NCBI GenBank assembly: GCA_030770425.1 | Contig: JASJFT010000062.1 | Location: 1-64,000 of the forward strand | Source: Darksidea phi | Taxonomy: Eukaryota; Ascomycota; Dothideomycetes; Pleosporales; Lentitheciaceae | DNA length: 64,000 nucleotides | Direction: 5' to 3' | Notes under the pieces: generated by a model | The model's database searches: none | What the model was told of the DNA's origin: nothing | What the model saw: the letters and a program-made list of their open reading frames with translations, nothing else | Position numbers and translations under genes: made by a program | Part shown: positions 35,342-47,640 of the stretch, in pieces | How the letters are laid out: the number at the start of each line of letters is the position of its first letter | Numbering within the stretch: the first letter of the stretch is position 1

Positions 35342-37465
35342 TTACCCTCCATTCACCCGGCCATTGTCTTTATCTCCGCCCATGTATCGCTGCATATAGG
35401 AGATGTAGTCGAATTTTGGCACATCGCGGTCCTCTTGCAGGTCGGGGCCTTTGTGCTCGGGCATGCTTTCGATGAGGTCTTCGATGATCTCGTCGGGGAC
35501 GAGCGAGTGACGTAGGTCCATTTCGGTGACGTAGGGCTGCTCATACGTTAGCTTCTTTGCTCTTGACTAATGGATAGAACATCTGAGATGGCTTACCTTG
35601 CCATCGGCGACTTCTTTGAATGACTCGAAAACCTGCTCTGCAGTGTTCTGGTCTTCCGTCTCGTCCACCATGAACCGAATGAATTGCTCAAAAGTAACGT
35701 AGTCGCGATTCCCGCTCGTGGCTCTGAATTTTTCATGCATTTCGTCCTCGTCATACACGAGACCTAAGCTCGCTAACGCTGCAGAGAATTCGAGCTCTGC
35801 TAATGAATTCGAAACGTCGCGGTCGAAATGCCTGAATACGGATTCAAACTCCTCCAATTGTATCGGCGTGAGATTCGTCATATTCCGGGCGACCATTTGA
35901 TTCTCCAGGAATGCAAGCTTCTTAGACACCGACGAGCGTACCAGTCCGAGTTCGTATTCCAGCTCGTCGTACGTGTATGTCGTAAAGTCGTTCTCTTCGA
36001 TATTTGCTTCGACACACTGGTCGTCTAGCGATGCTATGATCTGCAGGTATTGATCCAAGGGCGCGAGATTCTCGCTGATCCTCGTTGTGTGTTCGAGCTG
36101 GTCTTCAACCTCGCCTTCCAGGCCGGATATCGATGTTGACAAGGTGTTTAGCGCAAGCGCAAAGTCGTTAGCTTTGTCGGCAAAGGACTTCCGCAGAGCG
36201 TTCTTGATGTCTCGTATAGTCTCGTTTATGGTCTGCGACCGGTCGCGCTCCGCTTTCATAAGACCTGCCCATGCTGTGTCCAATGCATCTAAGCTGAGCT
36301 CCGCGGGAGGGTCGTATGGCCGTAAACGATACGTCGATAACTTTGTCTTGATGTTGCCCAAGAGACCGACTAGGTCTGACTTCTCCGCTACCCATGCTCT
36401 TTTGTTCTTTCGCTTGTATGCTGTGAATTCTAATGATTGGTTCTTCGCATCTGTGTACGATCCATCGAAAGTGGACTCCTCCCACTGCTTCTGCTGCTCC
36501 GCGACTTGTCTGAGCAGCTCACGCATGCGCTTCTCAAAGTTGTTCTGCATCTCCCACGCCCCGTGCATGTTTTGCACAAACTTCTCCACTCGGCGACCGG
36601 CGTTCTCCACCCGCTCCATCTGCGAGAAAGCGTGGAACCAATAGGCAATATACGTCATGAGGGATCGCTCGTCGGGCTTCGCTACGTCGCAGACGTCTTC
36701 CACATCGAGGAGGTCGGGGATGCCGATTTCCTTGGAGGCGATATCGAAGGCGAGCTGCATGTTGCCGCGGTGGTCGTTCTTGTCTAGGCTATCATAGTCG
36801 ATCAAATCGGGTCGGTGGATATCGAGAAGAGCACAGCTATCCCATGTCAGTCATGCCGTGGCGCGCAGTTGCATGCCACTCACAATGCCAGCCCGTCGTT
36901 CCAGCTTGTCGAAAAGTCGCGCACCTCGACCTCGTCGTAGCATGCCGTCTTCCGCTGACACCAGAGCAGTAGCCCCTCTTTCGCACTCAGACCCTCCTCG
37001 TTGATGTCGCTGATGGTGAAGCGCAGAATCAAAGTCCATATCAAACCCAGTATAATCTTGCTGTTCCCGTCAACGATATCTTCGGCGCCAATGTTGGTCA
37101 TCTGTATGCCCCTCCTCTTGATATAGTCCAGCGACTTGTTGACATTCTCAAACTTCTGCACACGGAGCTTCGGGCGCGAGGCATAGCGGCCGAGCGATTC
37201 GTTGCTGAGGATCTCCAGGAGGTGAACGAGTACAATCTGGCCATGTTAGCATGCAAGGGCCGTCCTACGAGGAGTGAAGGGTTACGGACACCGTCGGACA
37301 GGTCCGTGATCAGGTCATTGATCTCTACCTCGCGGATCTTGAGCTTGCTATTAAGCCTGCAGAGTCCGGTTAGCTGCGTGGCACGGCGAGCGGCACGCGG
37401 GATGCTTACCATTTGGTGAAGGTCTTCTGCTGGACCTTGACCCATTGCTGCTCAAGCGGGGCCAT
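35342..37465 (-). CDS. acnA: Alpha-actinin (actin cross-linker)
   Basis: Actin-bundling protein of the cytokinetic ring and hyphal tip. Exons on the minus strand are 37465-37410, 37356-37290, 37236-36884, 36836-35597 and 35536-35342; they sum to 636 residues, the usual fungal length. Start MAPLEQQWVKVQQKTFTKW is the classic actin-binding entry of calponin homology domain 1, followed by LNSKLK and LVHLLEILSNESLGRY; CH2 contains GLLLWCQRKTACYDEV and NDGLAFCALLDIHRPDLIDY. Two spectrin-like coiled repeats follow. The C-terminus is a calmodulin-like EF-hand region: the first loop (DRDVSNSLAELE) keeps the Ca-binding pattern, later ones are degenerate. Introns are 47-60 nt. Divergent from the antiporter. 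Confidence 0.95.
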
Positions 37466-37822
37466 GTTGGACTGGGTGCATTAGAATAGCTCTTTCAGTG
37501 TGCGCAAATGCAAAATCAAAAGCGTGCGTAGAAATAGGGGGGTTATTGGGTGTGAATGCAGGCGGTGGGCGTGAATGCAGCCAAAACAATGGCCTGCGGC
37601 GACTCGGTTGGCGAGGGCGGGGGTCCCCGCGGTTGTCGTTGGCTCAGGCCACCAAGAAAATCAAAAAGAGCCCACCAATGGTCCTGCAGAGCCCCCGACG
37701 TCGATATTGCTCCTAATCGTCAGAGGAAGTGCTCGCACGATTTTCTCGCGCACAATTCGACCGTTGCTTGTATTTGTTATCCTTTTCAAATCATTCATCG
37801 ATTGCGCCCTCCCGGCATCATC
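37466..37822. promoter_or_regulatory. Divergent promoter between alpha-actinin and the antiporter
   Basis: 357 bases between two start codons. Contains a short direct repeat (GTGAATGCAG, GCGTGAATGCAG) near 37550-37580. No known factor site is clear. Confidence 0.5.
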
Positions 37823-39913
37823 ATGGTTGCACCTGCTCCATCGTTGCCGTACCATGAGCCTGGCATCGTCACCATCCTAACCCAGTCGTCGTTTCTACTC
37901 CTCCTCAACCTTGTCAATTCTGTTCTCGATCGACTTGTCTATTGCGGCCTGCTGGGCCAGGTCCTCGTCGGCATTGCCTGGGGGACGCCCGGCGCGAAAT
38001 GGCTCTCTGATGAAGCGGAAGAAGTCATCGTCCAGCTAGGCTATGTTGGCCTGATACTACTCGTCTACGAAGGTAACGAAGCTTTAACCCTTTACAAACT
38101 ATACTAGCTAGCTATGTCATAAAGCTAATTCTACACCCGCATCACCTCTCCTGTGTCAATGAACGAACATTGACTAGGAACAGGTGGTCTCTCGACATCT
38201 TATAAGGCACTCAAAGCCAACCTTCTCCTCTCCTCAGCCGTTGCACTTACTGGGATTACGCTTCCTGTAGGTCTGTCATACACTCTCCAAGGTCTGCTCG
38301 ATGCCACCCCAGTACAAGCTTTTGCTGCGGGCGCAGCACTATGTTCAACCAGCCTGGGAACTACCTTTACAGTCCTCGCCTCCAGTGGACTGTCATCCTC
38401 TAGGTTAGGCGTCGTTTTGACGAGTGCTGCTATGATGGACGATGTCGTGGGCCTCGTCATGGTTCAGGTCATCACGAATCTGGGCGGAGGCAGCATCAGC
38501 GCCATCACCATTGTCCGCCCCATTCTGGTCTCCATCGCATTCGCCATCATTGTACCTTTAGCGTGCCATTTTGTTGTAAAGCCCTGGACACTATCGCTGA
38601 ACCGGCATCGAGCGACGTATCCTGATGCTTGGCTCAATAGAGCCTTGCAACTTCGGCCGACAGCCTTCGTACTACACACTACACTCCTGCTCGCACTGGT
38701 TGCTGGTGCTAGCTATGCTGGCACTTCGAACCTGTTCGCTGCTTACATCGCAGGAGCAAGTATTAGTTGGTGGGACGCCGAACTTCCACACCCTAAGCAT
38801 CCTGATACAGTACGAGAGCTTAAGTATGTGCACAATCTCGTATATTGAATAATATGTTGAGAGCTATATAGCTCTTCTCAGTACTGCATATTCTGATATT
38901 CCTTAACACATAATACTACATTACGGTTATTTGATTTCGTAGATAATTTAATTAGAGGTAGAGATTGCTGTGTAGGTTTCTGCTAACACTGTGTGCCCAG
39001 ACTTCTGACACATGACTGTACGCTTGGAGACACGTCGAGCAAGGGAAAGACAAGCGCGACTATTCCGGTGGAAGGCGGTGATCCTCAGCCACAGCAAGCT
39101 GCTGCCTCTCCCGCGGAGGAAATAATCAAAGGCCGTCCAGAAAGCGGTGTGGATCGCACCACTGACCCAAGTGTTAATCTCCAACCACATCTTGAAAGCC
39201 ATCACATTGACGAAACTTCCGGTTCGGCCATCTATGAGAGATACTACCAGCAAGCTGTTGGTAAGGTTCTACAACCGCTCTTCTTTGCTTCCATCGGCTT
39301 CTCCATTCCTATCACCCGAATGTTCCAAGGATCAATCGTTTGGCGCGGTTTCGTTTATACTGTCTTAATGAGTTTTGCAAAGCTGGTTTGCGGACTGTGG
39401 CTTGTGAGGTTCTCTTTGGCACCTACGAACGCTCTACGCACCCTTCCAGCGAAGATCAAAGCACTATCGATACCCCATTTATGGGGTAAGAGCAGCAGTG
39501 CCGGGGCCAGCACAAGGCTAGCCTCCGATCGAACACAGTCAGAACTGCAAGATGCGCAACAACAGCCTACACAGTCTACTGGAGTTTCTGATCCCCACAC
39601 GTCGACCGCGCCCAAGCCATTCTCTCTCCACCCACCACTCATCCTCGCCTGCGCCATGACTGCCCGTGGCGAGATAGGTTTCCTCATTTCAGCTGTCGCC
39701 GAATCCAATGGAGTCTTCTCGCCATCCAACGAACCCCAGGATACTGAATCCGATATTTTCCTGGTGGTGACATGGGCCATCGTTCTCTGCACCGTCCTCG
39801 GACCATTGGGTGTTGGCCTCGCCGTGAGGAGGGTGAAGATGCTTGAAGAGCGGAAGAACAGAGAGCAGGAAGGTGCGGGACGAGATGTTCTTGGAGTATG
39901 GGGCGTGAAGTGA
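37823..39913 (+). CDS. Cation/proton antiporter (Na+/H+ exchanger superfamily)
   Basis: Membrane antiporter exchanging Na+ or K+ for H+. Three exons, 37823-38072, 38184-38823 and 39001-39913, give 600 residues. About a dozen hydrophobic segments are visible. Family marks are GLILLVYEGGL, AAGAALCSTSLGTTF, SAAMMDDVVGLVMVQV (the DD ion-binding region of CPA-type carriers), LFFASIGFSIPI and AMTARGEIGFLISAV. A hydrophilic loop rich in Ser/Gln lies between the last helices. The subtype (plasma membrane or vacuolar, Na+ or K+) cannot be set from sequence alone. Intron 2 is 177 nt, far longer than its neighbours, because a family B transposon lies in it; the element seems to supply the acceptor and the first 20 bases of exon 3. 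Confidence 0.88.
38882..39020 (+). mobile_element. Family B MITE-like element inside antiporter intron 2 and exon 3
   Basis: The segment GTTATTTGATTTCGTAGATA through GACTTCTGACACATGACTGTA matches the copy at 47.9-48.08 kb nearly base for base, and inverted copies elsewhere. The right terminus is clear at about 39020; the left end near 38882 rests on a weak match to the terminal repeat. It has no coding capacity. Confidence 0.7.
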
Positions 39914-41616
39914 TCAAACTTCCCAGGCTGTTTCGCATATGTTGAACTAGCGGATACAAAGCTCAGGAGAGGGCTCAGGATCGAACGAATCGTATTGCCT
40001 CTGTTCCTGGATGGAAGACCATGTTCCTTCCTATGAAACTGCCGCCAAACGAAACAGATGTTCGCCGGAACCAGCGTTCGGAAGCTACAAGACACGCGGT
40101 AGAGACGCAGCTGGACGGGACTTCGGTGCCTACACATAACGAGCTTCCCAACAACAGTGCCTTGGTATGAATCAAAGTTTGTTCACGTTCGCCTGCAAGC
40201 AAGCACCGTAAATTATGTAACGAGACAATCGGACGCGCCTCCGGGTCGGCTACAGCGCGTAAGCAGGCCGTAGTCCTGCGCCGTGACGGGGTGCCACACC
40301 GAAACAAGCTTTCGAAACATTTCGAAGCTTGAGAAGATGACGTCGGGCATGGAATGGCGCCGGCGTATTTCTCCACAGCATCTCCCTAAACGCTGGCACT
40401 TGATACAGTATTCTAGCTGAAACGCGGAAGGACGGCCGTAGGCAGCGTGCAAAACGGGAGGGGGATTTGGGGGGGTGAGATCTGGGCGAGCCGACCACAC
40501 GGCTGTGGTAGAAGTTGGAATAAAATGAGCAGCTGCAGGAGTGTTGCACGACGGTGAGACTGTACTGCAATCCAAGTGAAGCGTCGGCATTCTAGAAGTG
40601 AATATACAACGGCGGCGGCGGCGTTTTAACGCAACTTGGGAGTGTTTCAAGAGGGACGCTTCGCGATTCATAAGGGCCCCTGAAACGATGAGTGGACGGT
40701 GATCGCTACAGCCGCCGACGCAGCGCGCATCCAACCGTCGAGGTGCATCTAAGCCCCCCGCACCGCTCGTACTTGTATGCGCCTGCGCCGTGACGGATAT
40801 ACTAAATACCGTTGGGGAATCCTCCATCTGCTTGTCAAGTCATTGGCCACCGTCTTCCTTGAGGGTTGGAGGCGCCACCGTCACGTGCGAGAACAGCGCT
40901 GCTTTAAGCGGCCGCCCCCCGAAGAGGAGAGCGGCGGACTCGGCCACGCTAGCCAAACCCTTGAAGGAAGACGACTCTACCGCGACAAAGCCCAACACCT
41001 CGGCGACAGTCTCGCTTTGTAGACAACAACGCTCTTGCTCACGCCGGCCGCCCTGCGAGCCTTCAGCCTCGCCCCGGAACTGCTCCCCCCCTCTCTATGA
41101 CGGGTACTGGCTAGCACTCTCCGCTCCGTCCGCCATCCACACGCCGTGGGCCCTCGCTCGCTTTCACCGATTGCTCCCAGGGAGCCCAACCATTGTACCG
41201 TCCTCTTTGCCAGCCTGCGCCGACACCTGGACACACCCGTTACTCTCGTCACGCAACGCGCTCCGTTTTCTCCGCCGCCCGTCCCACCTGTCCCATCGCT
41301 CGTCGTCGGTACCGAGCCGTCACACCTGTCGAACCAGGCCCCGCACCCGCCGCATTCACCAGTCGACGACGCCGGCACCGAGCCAGCAGCGACGCCCCGA
41401 CATCTTGTCCAACTGCTAATAGCTACTTGTCTATTGTCCGTATGAGTGTGACGCCAAGTAAGTACTGTGAGCATCGTTCCATGTCAGCCTTACTTCGCCC
41501 GCCCCTACGCACTGCTGCCCGTTATTTTCGGCTTTGGACTCAGCACGCGACTATTTGGTTACCGGCCACACCTGCACCGCGTTCTCGAGTCACCCTCCTA
41601 ATTCACAGACACCAGA
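39914..41616. other. Spacer and GC-rich leader of CLA4
   Basis: The left half is the antiporter 3' flank, with no gene. From about 40.9 kb it turns GC- and CT-rich with long shadow frames up to the CLA4 ATG, as expected of a promoter and long 5' leader. Confidence 0.55.
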
Positions 41617-44293
41617 ATGTATTCGCGCGATCAATTCATGAACCCCGGGCCCGCACCGCGGCCGCCCACCGACCGCCCCCGCCTCGCCTTGACCCCCAAT
41701 ACCAGCAGCACCCTGCCTGGAAACATGGCCGGGCTGAGTATGCAATCCCCCGGGCTCAACAGCGGCGCCTACAGCAATGGTTCGTCCACCTCGCTTGTCC
41801 GCACACAGTCGGAGAAGAGCATATCCACCAACTCGACGGTAAAAGAGGGAAACGTCAAGGTCAAAGACGAGGGGCTGTTCAAGTCTTTCGTCTGGGCGGA
41901 CCGCTGGCTCGTGCTGCGCGAGTTCGAGCTGAACTTCTTCAAAAGCCCCAATTCCTCCAAAGTGGCAAACACCATCATGCTTCGAGACGTGCTCGGCGTG
42001 GAGCGCTCAGATACGCAGCCGCTATCGTTTGAAATCACCCGCTCGCTGAACCCGAATAAAGGCTCATCACCACCTCGCGACGGCCCCACAAAGATCATAA
42101 CATGTAAAGTCGAAACCGATGACGAGGTGTATTCCTGGATAGACAGTATATACCAGCGGTGCCCGAGCATGGGTGGCGTCAGCAACCCCACCAACTTCAC
42201 CCACAGAGTACACGTGGGCTTTGACCCCACGAGCGGCGCCTTTGTTGGCTTGCCTGTGGAATGGGAGAAATTGCTCACAGCTTCGGCACTTACAAAGGAC
42301 GACTACGCGAAGAACCCGAAAGCAGTCCTTGAGGTGTTGGAGTTTTATACCGAAAAGCTAGTCAAGCGCGCCGATGACCCTCAGCAGTACCCTAGTCTCA
42401 CCCCAACCCCGCCGGTGAGCTCTGGCGTGGAGAAGCAGCTCGGGTATGGAGGCAGTGGGATCGCACCCCCACGCCCGGCACCTCCTAATGGCTTCGCCCG
42501 TAAGGATAGCTACAGTCTGTCGCGCCAGGAGACCCCACCTAGCTCTGGATATGCGACCCCGCAAGGCGGTATGCAGCAGCAAGATCCTCGATATGAGGAG
42601 AGACGCAGGATGGAGCAAGAGGCTCGCGCACGTGAACAACGCGAAATCCAGAGGCAACGAGAGAACGAGGAGTACGCGCGACGAGAACGCGAAGAGTTGG
42701 CGGCATATAATGCCTCTTTACCCCAGAAGAAGATTCCCATGGCCCAGCAAGAGATTGGAGGCGGTTATGATTCGCGAGATTCAAGCCCATCAGGGCAACA
42801 GTCGCGCTATAACCCCAGCCGGCCGGCTCCCTCTACCCCCGGAGCTCAAAGACAACAGCAAGGGCAGCAGCAACAGCAGCAGCAACAGGCACCGGCTTTG
42901 CGACAGATGGCCGCTCAGCGTCCAGCACCTTCAGCCCCAAAGCAACAGAATGGCAGCGGTTATAGTGCATCACCACAAACCAAACTCCCTACCCCCCAGC
43001 AGCAACGTCCGCCCGTGCAACCGAACTCGCGGTATCAGAACTCGGCCGGCCAAGTGCCACAGACCCGTCCTGCTAACGGTCAGCCACAACAACAGAAGCA
43101 GTATCAAAGCTCTGCTGCGCCCAAGCCTTTGAACGTTGCCGCAAAGCAGCCCGCTGCGGCTCCAGTCAACGACGCTGTGAAGAAGGCCGAGCAGGCGCTT
43201 ACTAGCAAGAAGGAAGAGGCGCCCCGCAAGGATGTGCGCATGTCGAGCATGTCTGAGAGTGAAGTCATGGCTAAGCTCCGCGAGATTGTTTCAAAAGATA
43301 AGCCTCTCGATTCGTACAACAAGCAGAAGAAAATTGGTCAAGGTGCTTCCGGATCCGTCTACGTGGCCCGCATTCGCGAGGGCGCAACATCTCCGATGGC
43401 GCGACGCATCATTCAGGAGAACGGACCCCGCGCACAAGTGGCCATCAAGCAGATGGACCTACGCAACCAGCCACGCAAAGAGCTGATCGTGAACGAGATC
43501 ATCGTTATGAAAGACAGCAAGCATCCTAACATCGTCAACTTCTTGGATGCATTCCTGCAAGAAGAACAATCCGAACTCTGGGTAGTTATGGAGTTCATGG
43601 AGGGCGGCGCCCTAACAGACGTCATTGATAACAACCCCTCTATCAGCGAGGATCAGATTGCGACCATATGCTTGGAGGTAAGTTAATTGCCCGACCTTGG
43701 GGAGCCGTGCTGACCGGAAATCAGACCTGCAAGGGTCTGGAACATCTTCACAATCATAATATCATTCATCGTGATATTAAGAGTGACAACGTCCTTCTTG
43801 ACGGGCGCGGAAATGTCAAAATCAGTACGTCTACTCATCACTTACGGTTCATTAAAACGCAGTAGCTAATCCTTCTACAGCGGATTTCGGTTTCAGCGCC
43901 AAGCTTACCGAGCAACGCAGCAAGCGTGCAACCATGGTTGGAACACCCTACTGGATGGCACCCGAAGTCGTCAAGCAAAAAGAGTATGGAAACAAGGTCG
44001 ACATTTGGTCATTGGGCATTATGGCAATCGAAATGATTGAGTCCGAGCCACCGTACCTGAACGAGGAACCGCTCAAAGCGCTCTACCTCATCGCCACGAA
44101 CGGCACACCCCGCCTCAAGAAGCCCGACAAGCTATCCAAGGAGCTCAAGGCGTTCCTGTCGGTCTGCCTCTGCGTAGACGTCAAATCAAGAGCTAGTGCC
44201 TCTGAGTTGATGAACCATGATTTCTTGAAGAGCGGGTGTAGTCTGAATTCGTTAGCGCAGCTGCTAAACTTCAGGAAGAATGGCAGCCACTAG
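41617..44293 (+). CDS. CLA4: PAK-family Ser/Thr kinase Cla4
   Basis: p21-activated kinase acting downstream of Cdc42/Rac in polarity, septation and, in pathogens, infection structures. Three exons, 41617-43677, 43725-43824 and 43881-44293, give 857 residues. Order: a Ser-rich start; a PH domain at about 85-185 ([20 protein letters not shown]); a CRIB motif at about 188-220 ([17 protein letters not shown]); a long Pro/Gln-rich linker with a polyQ run; and a kinase domain from about 570 with [13 protein letters not shown] (K611), HRDIKSDN (D704), DFGFSAKLT and [11 protein letters not shown] plus CRIB plus kinase separates Cla4 from Ste20, which lacks PH. The introns fall in the kinase lobe. A long GC-rich leader precedes it. 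Confidence 0.97.
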
Positions 44294-45351
44294 ATGTTTT
44301 CTGAGCTTTTCGTCGAGGTTATTATGAAGCTCTTCTGGTCCCGATCGATACCCTTTCCATACATACGATATTGGCACTTGCACGAGCGATGCGAATGAGC
44401 GAGTGAGCGATTGAGAAGTCCCGAACGCGATGGGACAGTTGGCAGAGTTGCCTTTTTTGCACAATGTTAATGCGGAACGCGTGGTTTTAACTTTTGGGAA
44501 AGTATGTGTTGGGCGCGCAACCCGCATCTTCTTTTCCTCTCTCAGCATGTTATACTTCGGGGAGGAATTCCGATGACCTGAGCTTCGGTTTGGATAGAGC
44601 GAGCTTGCCTTTGTGCTCCTACACTCGTTCTAGCTAGCTAGCAGCAGCCTTAGCAGCAGCAGCCTTGCAGCAGAGTACTGAGCGCATAAGTGCGGCGTAG
44701 AGCGAGGCGTGTGTATGGGCTTTTGTTTTGTTTGCTTGGGAAATGGGCATATGGTTTATGAAGATAATAGATTCTATGAATGTGAAAAAGTATCTATGAT
44801 GGATTTGAAGTGGGCTTGCGTGGGGTGCTACGGGTGTGAGTGGTTTTGTAACTTAGGTGGAGTGAATGGCTTCTTCTTTTGTACGGATATGTGACGAGGC
44901 GGTTATCTAGGTTTGACTCGGGTGTTATTGTGTTGCTCATTGTCTTTTGTGACTCGTGGGTTGTTGGCACATTATATGGACTGGAAGGATACGAACTGCG
45001 ACTGGAATGCGTGATAGTGGGGCTTTTTGTTCGAGGGGACAGGTACTGGCACCCTCCTCGGTGAGATATACGAACCGCGACGCGATTGTATCACCCTAGA
45101 GCTGCTAATTCGAGGGAATGCGTACGGACAGGTGACGCGGTGTTCGCTCGATGTGGCCAGGTTTGATGCTTTCTTTTTTGCTGACGGTGCACTTTTCTTT
45201 ACATGCTAGGTCGGTTCTTGATTTGCAGTGCTCGTTGTAGTCGCGTTTTTCTCTCGGACTTTGCCTGGCTTTGACACGGCACGGTCTTTCTGTACTGGCG
45301 CTGTAACTCTACTTGATGATGCTGGGTTCTTAGCTTTGTCCTGGGTAGTCT
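44294..45351. other. Gene-free spacer after CLA4
   Basis: G/T-rich sequence with a short CAG-type run near 44640-44675 and a loose duplication of about 75 bases around 44980-45130 (TACGAACTGCGAC and TACGAACCGCGAC blocks). No credible gene; it may hold the lost 5' part of the following dehydrogenase remnant. Confidence 0.5.
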
Positions 45352-46023
45352 GTGCTGGTGCGATCATTCGCAACGAGATTCTTCCAGAAAGGATTGTCGG
45401 TGCTGCTGTACAACTTGAGAATAAAAAATAACCTCCCTGAGATACGCCATGTGAACTTAGTTGTCGCAAATGCCGGCATCATGGGTCCAAGGCCTCTCGA
45501 GACGACGCCAAACGAACCTCTGCCTTCTCTTTCTGAGTACCGGATGCATGCGGTGAATACGACATCAGTGTACTACACAGCGCTGGCCTTCTTCAATCTT
45601 CTCAATGCTGGCAACGAAAAGGGCAACATGGGTGTAGACTGGCGACGCCAGATTTTAGCAACCAGCAGCATCGGCGGCTTCAGCAGGCTGAAAGGTGCAT
45701 CCTTCGCATATAACAGCAGCAAGGCAGCAGGAACACATATGATGAAGATGCTGGCAACTGCGTCTGTGCCATACAAGATTCGTTGTAATGTTTTCGCGCC
45801 CGGCATCTTTCCGTCTGATCTCGCTGGAGGCACGATCGCTAATCTCGGTCCGGGGAACAGTGGAGTTTTTGAGCCCTCATTCGTGCCAGCTGAGAGACCT
45901 AAGAATGAGCAAGATATGGCAGGCGCTATCTTGTACCTTGCCTCGAAGGCGGATGCTTATTTGAATGGGAGTGTGATTGTGGTGGATGGAGGACGCCTAG
46001 GGACGCTTGTCTTAACCTGCTAA
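45352..46023 (+). pseudogene. Short-chain dehydrogenase/reductase remnant, 5'-truncated
   Basis: The frame encodes the C-terminal two thirds of an SDR enzyme: NLVVANAGIMGPRPL (the NNAG-type motif), ILATSSIGG with the active-site Ser, YNSSKAAG (YxxxK catalytic pair), PGIFPSDLAGG and GSVIVVDGGR. The N-terminal Rossmann nucleotide motif (TGxxxGIG) and first strands are absent. The frame starts without an ATG, and the first in-frame ATG (45481) is inside the NAG motif. I found no upstream exon carrying the missing part. It is best read as a truncated, probably inactive copy; an unrecognised spliced first exon is the alternative. Confidence 0.75.
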
Positions 46024-46283
46024 AAAGACACTCAAGGTTCCAAATCTCGTTGTCTAATTTCTTGCCGTATTATTTGCTACTCTATCATACATCTAGCTCT
46101 TCGTATATAGTTCCATCGTTCAGATTGATTGCGAAGAGTGCCATCACGCTAGCTAGAAGAGAGCTAGCGTAAATACCCCTGTCGCATAACGTTCCCACTT
46201 CGACGGCGGTAGCACACTTCGACACATTGCTGCTCCACGTACTTGTCTTGAAGCATGCTCTTTCCACATTGACGCTCTCCACG

Positions 46284-47397
46284 ATGCCTGCGCACGAAAG
46301 CACTTCGCACAGGCGCAACAACGGCCTACTACAGTCCCAAGGCTTCGCCGGAGCTGCCGCGCGCTTCTGGCAGGTATAACTATATGTCGCGTGCCTACCT
46401 TGAGCGAGGTGCTGACGATGGCTTCAGCGCTCATATGCTTCTGATTATGTCGGCCTCGCAATTCTGATTAGTGGGTGGATCTTGGTGCGTTCAATTGCTC
46501 CATAGGCTTGGGGATAGCCGGCTAATTCCCTTAGATCCAATTCCATGGTGAACCCTTCCACCGCATGTTCTCGCTCGACAACCTCTCGATTCAATATCCG
46601 CATGCTGAAATAGAGCGCGTTTCTGTCTGTACGTACCGCATACCGCAATAGATAGAGCATTGGAAGCTGACGTGTACGAAGCATGGCTCTTCATCTACGC
46701 AGGCGCGGTGCCCTTAGGCACCCTCGTAGTGTGGGCCCTCGTCTTCCAACCCGGAGCCCACAAAGCGCACGTTACAATCCTCGGCTGGTTCATCTCTCTC
46801 ATCCTTACGCTATTCATAACGGATCTGGTGAAGAATGCCGTCGGGAGGCCAAGGCCAGATCTCATTGCACGATGCAAGCCGGCGCCAGGCACGCCAGACC
46901 ACCAGCTAGTCACCTACAAAGTCTGTACAGAGGAGGACCATCATACGCTACATGATGGATGGAGGAGTTTTCCCTCTGGGCATAGTAGTTTCGCTTTCAG
47001 CGGGCTGGGCTACCTCGCGCTATTCGTAGCGGGGCAATGCCACGTCTTCCGCCCACGGACTGACCTTGCACGCGTCCTTCTCGCTCTCGCTCCTTTACTT
47101 GGTGCTGCGTTGATCGCTATTTCACGTTGCGAAGATTACCGTCACGACGTTTACGATGTTTCGACTGGATCTTTGTTGGGTATACTGGTGGCATATTATA
47201 CGTATAGGAGGTATTATCCGCCGCTGAGGAACAGCAAATGTGGGACGCCGTACCCGAACCCTGCAGATTCACGAAATGGGTTTGGCAAATTGAAGGATGA
47301 GGAGGAGAGGATAAGAGGTGCCGGCGAGTATGAACTTGAGGATATCGAGGAGGGCGATGAGGAGGCTGAGAGTAGACTCTTGAATAGTAGAAGATAG
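46284..47397 (+). CDS. PAP2-family lipid phosphate phosphatase
   Basis: Membrane phosphatase of the Dpp1/Lpp1 type, dephosphorylating diacylglycerol pyrophosphate, phosphatidate and related lipids. Four exons, 46284-46373, 46428-46484, 46535-46628 and 46682-47397, give 318 residues. The first three are small and were joined from the start MPAHESTSHRRNNG through YVGLAILISGWILIQFHGEPF to PHAEIERV. All three phosphatase motifs are present: KNAVGRPRP, SFPSGHSS and SRCEDYRHDVYD (SRx5Hx3D). About six membrane helices are visible. The tail is acidic (ELEDIEEGDEEAES). Confidence 0.92.
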
Positions 47398-47640
47398 AGA
47401 GTGGTCGCATATATCGGAACATCGACTTAATGCACGACATGTCCTGACGCGGAAAAATGTGTAAAGCTCACGTTGAGGCGGAATTCGGCTCATATTAAGA
47501 GCAAGCAGTACCTGAGTCTTATTCAGCCATTCGTCTAATCATTGCTTTAGGCATTCCTTGGGTCATCCGTTGCCTCATGCAGCACAAGACTCATAGGCCG
47601 TGGTGACTGCTAGCTAGCAAGAGTCAATGACCACGACTAT

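Noticed and set aside
40213..41474. Minus- and plus-strand frames of 100-200 codons upstream of CLA4
   Set aside because: Overlapping, low-complexity, and in the GC/CT-rich leader. No motif supports any of them.
44640..44675. CAG-rich run after CLA4 as a coding polyQ tract
   Set aside because: It lies beyond the CLA4 stop in a region with no supporting frame; treated as a simple repeat.
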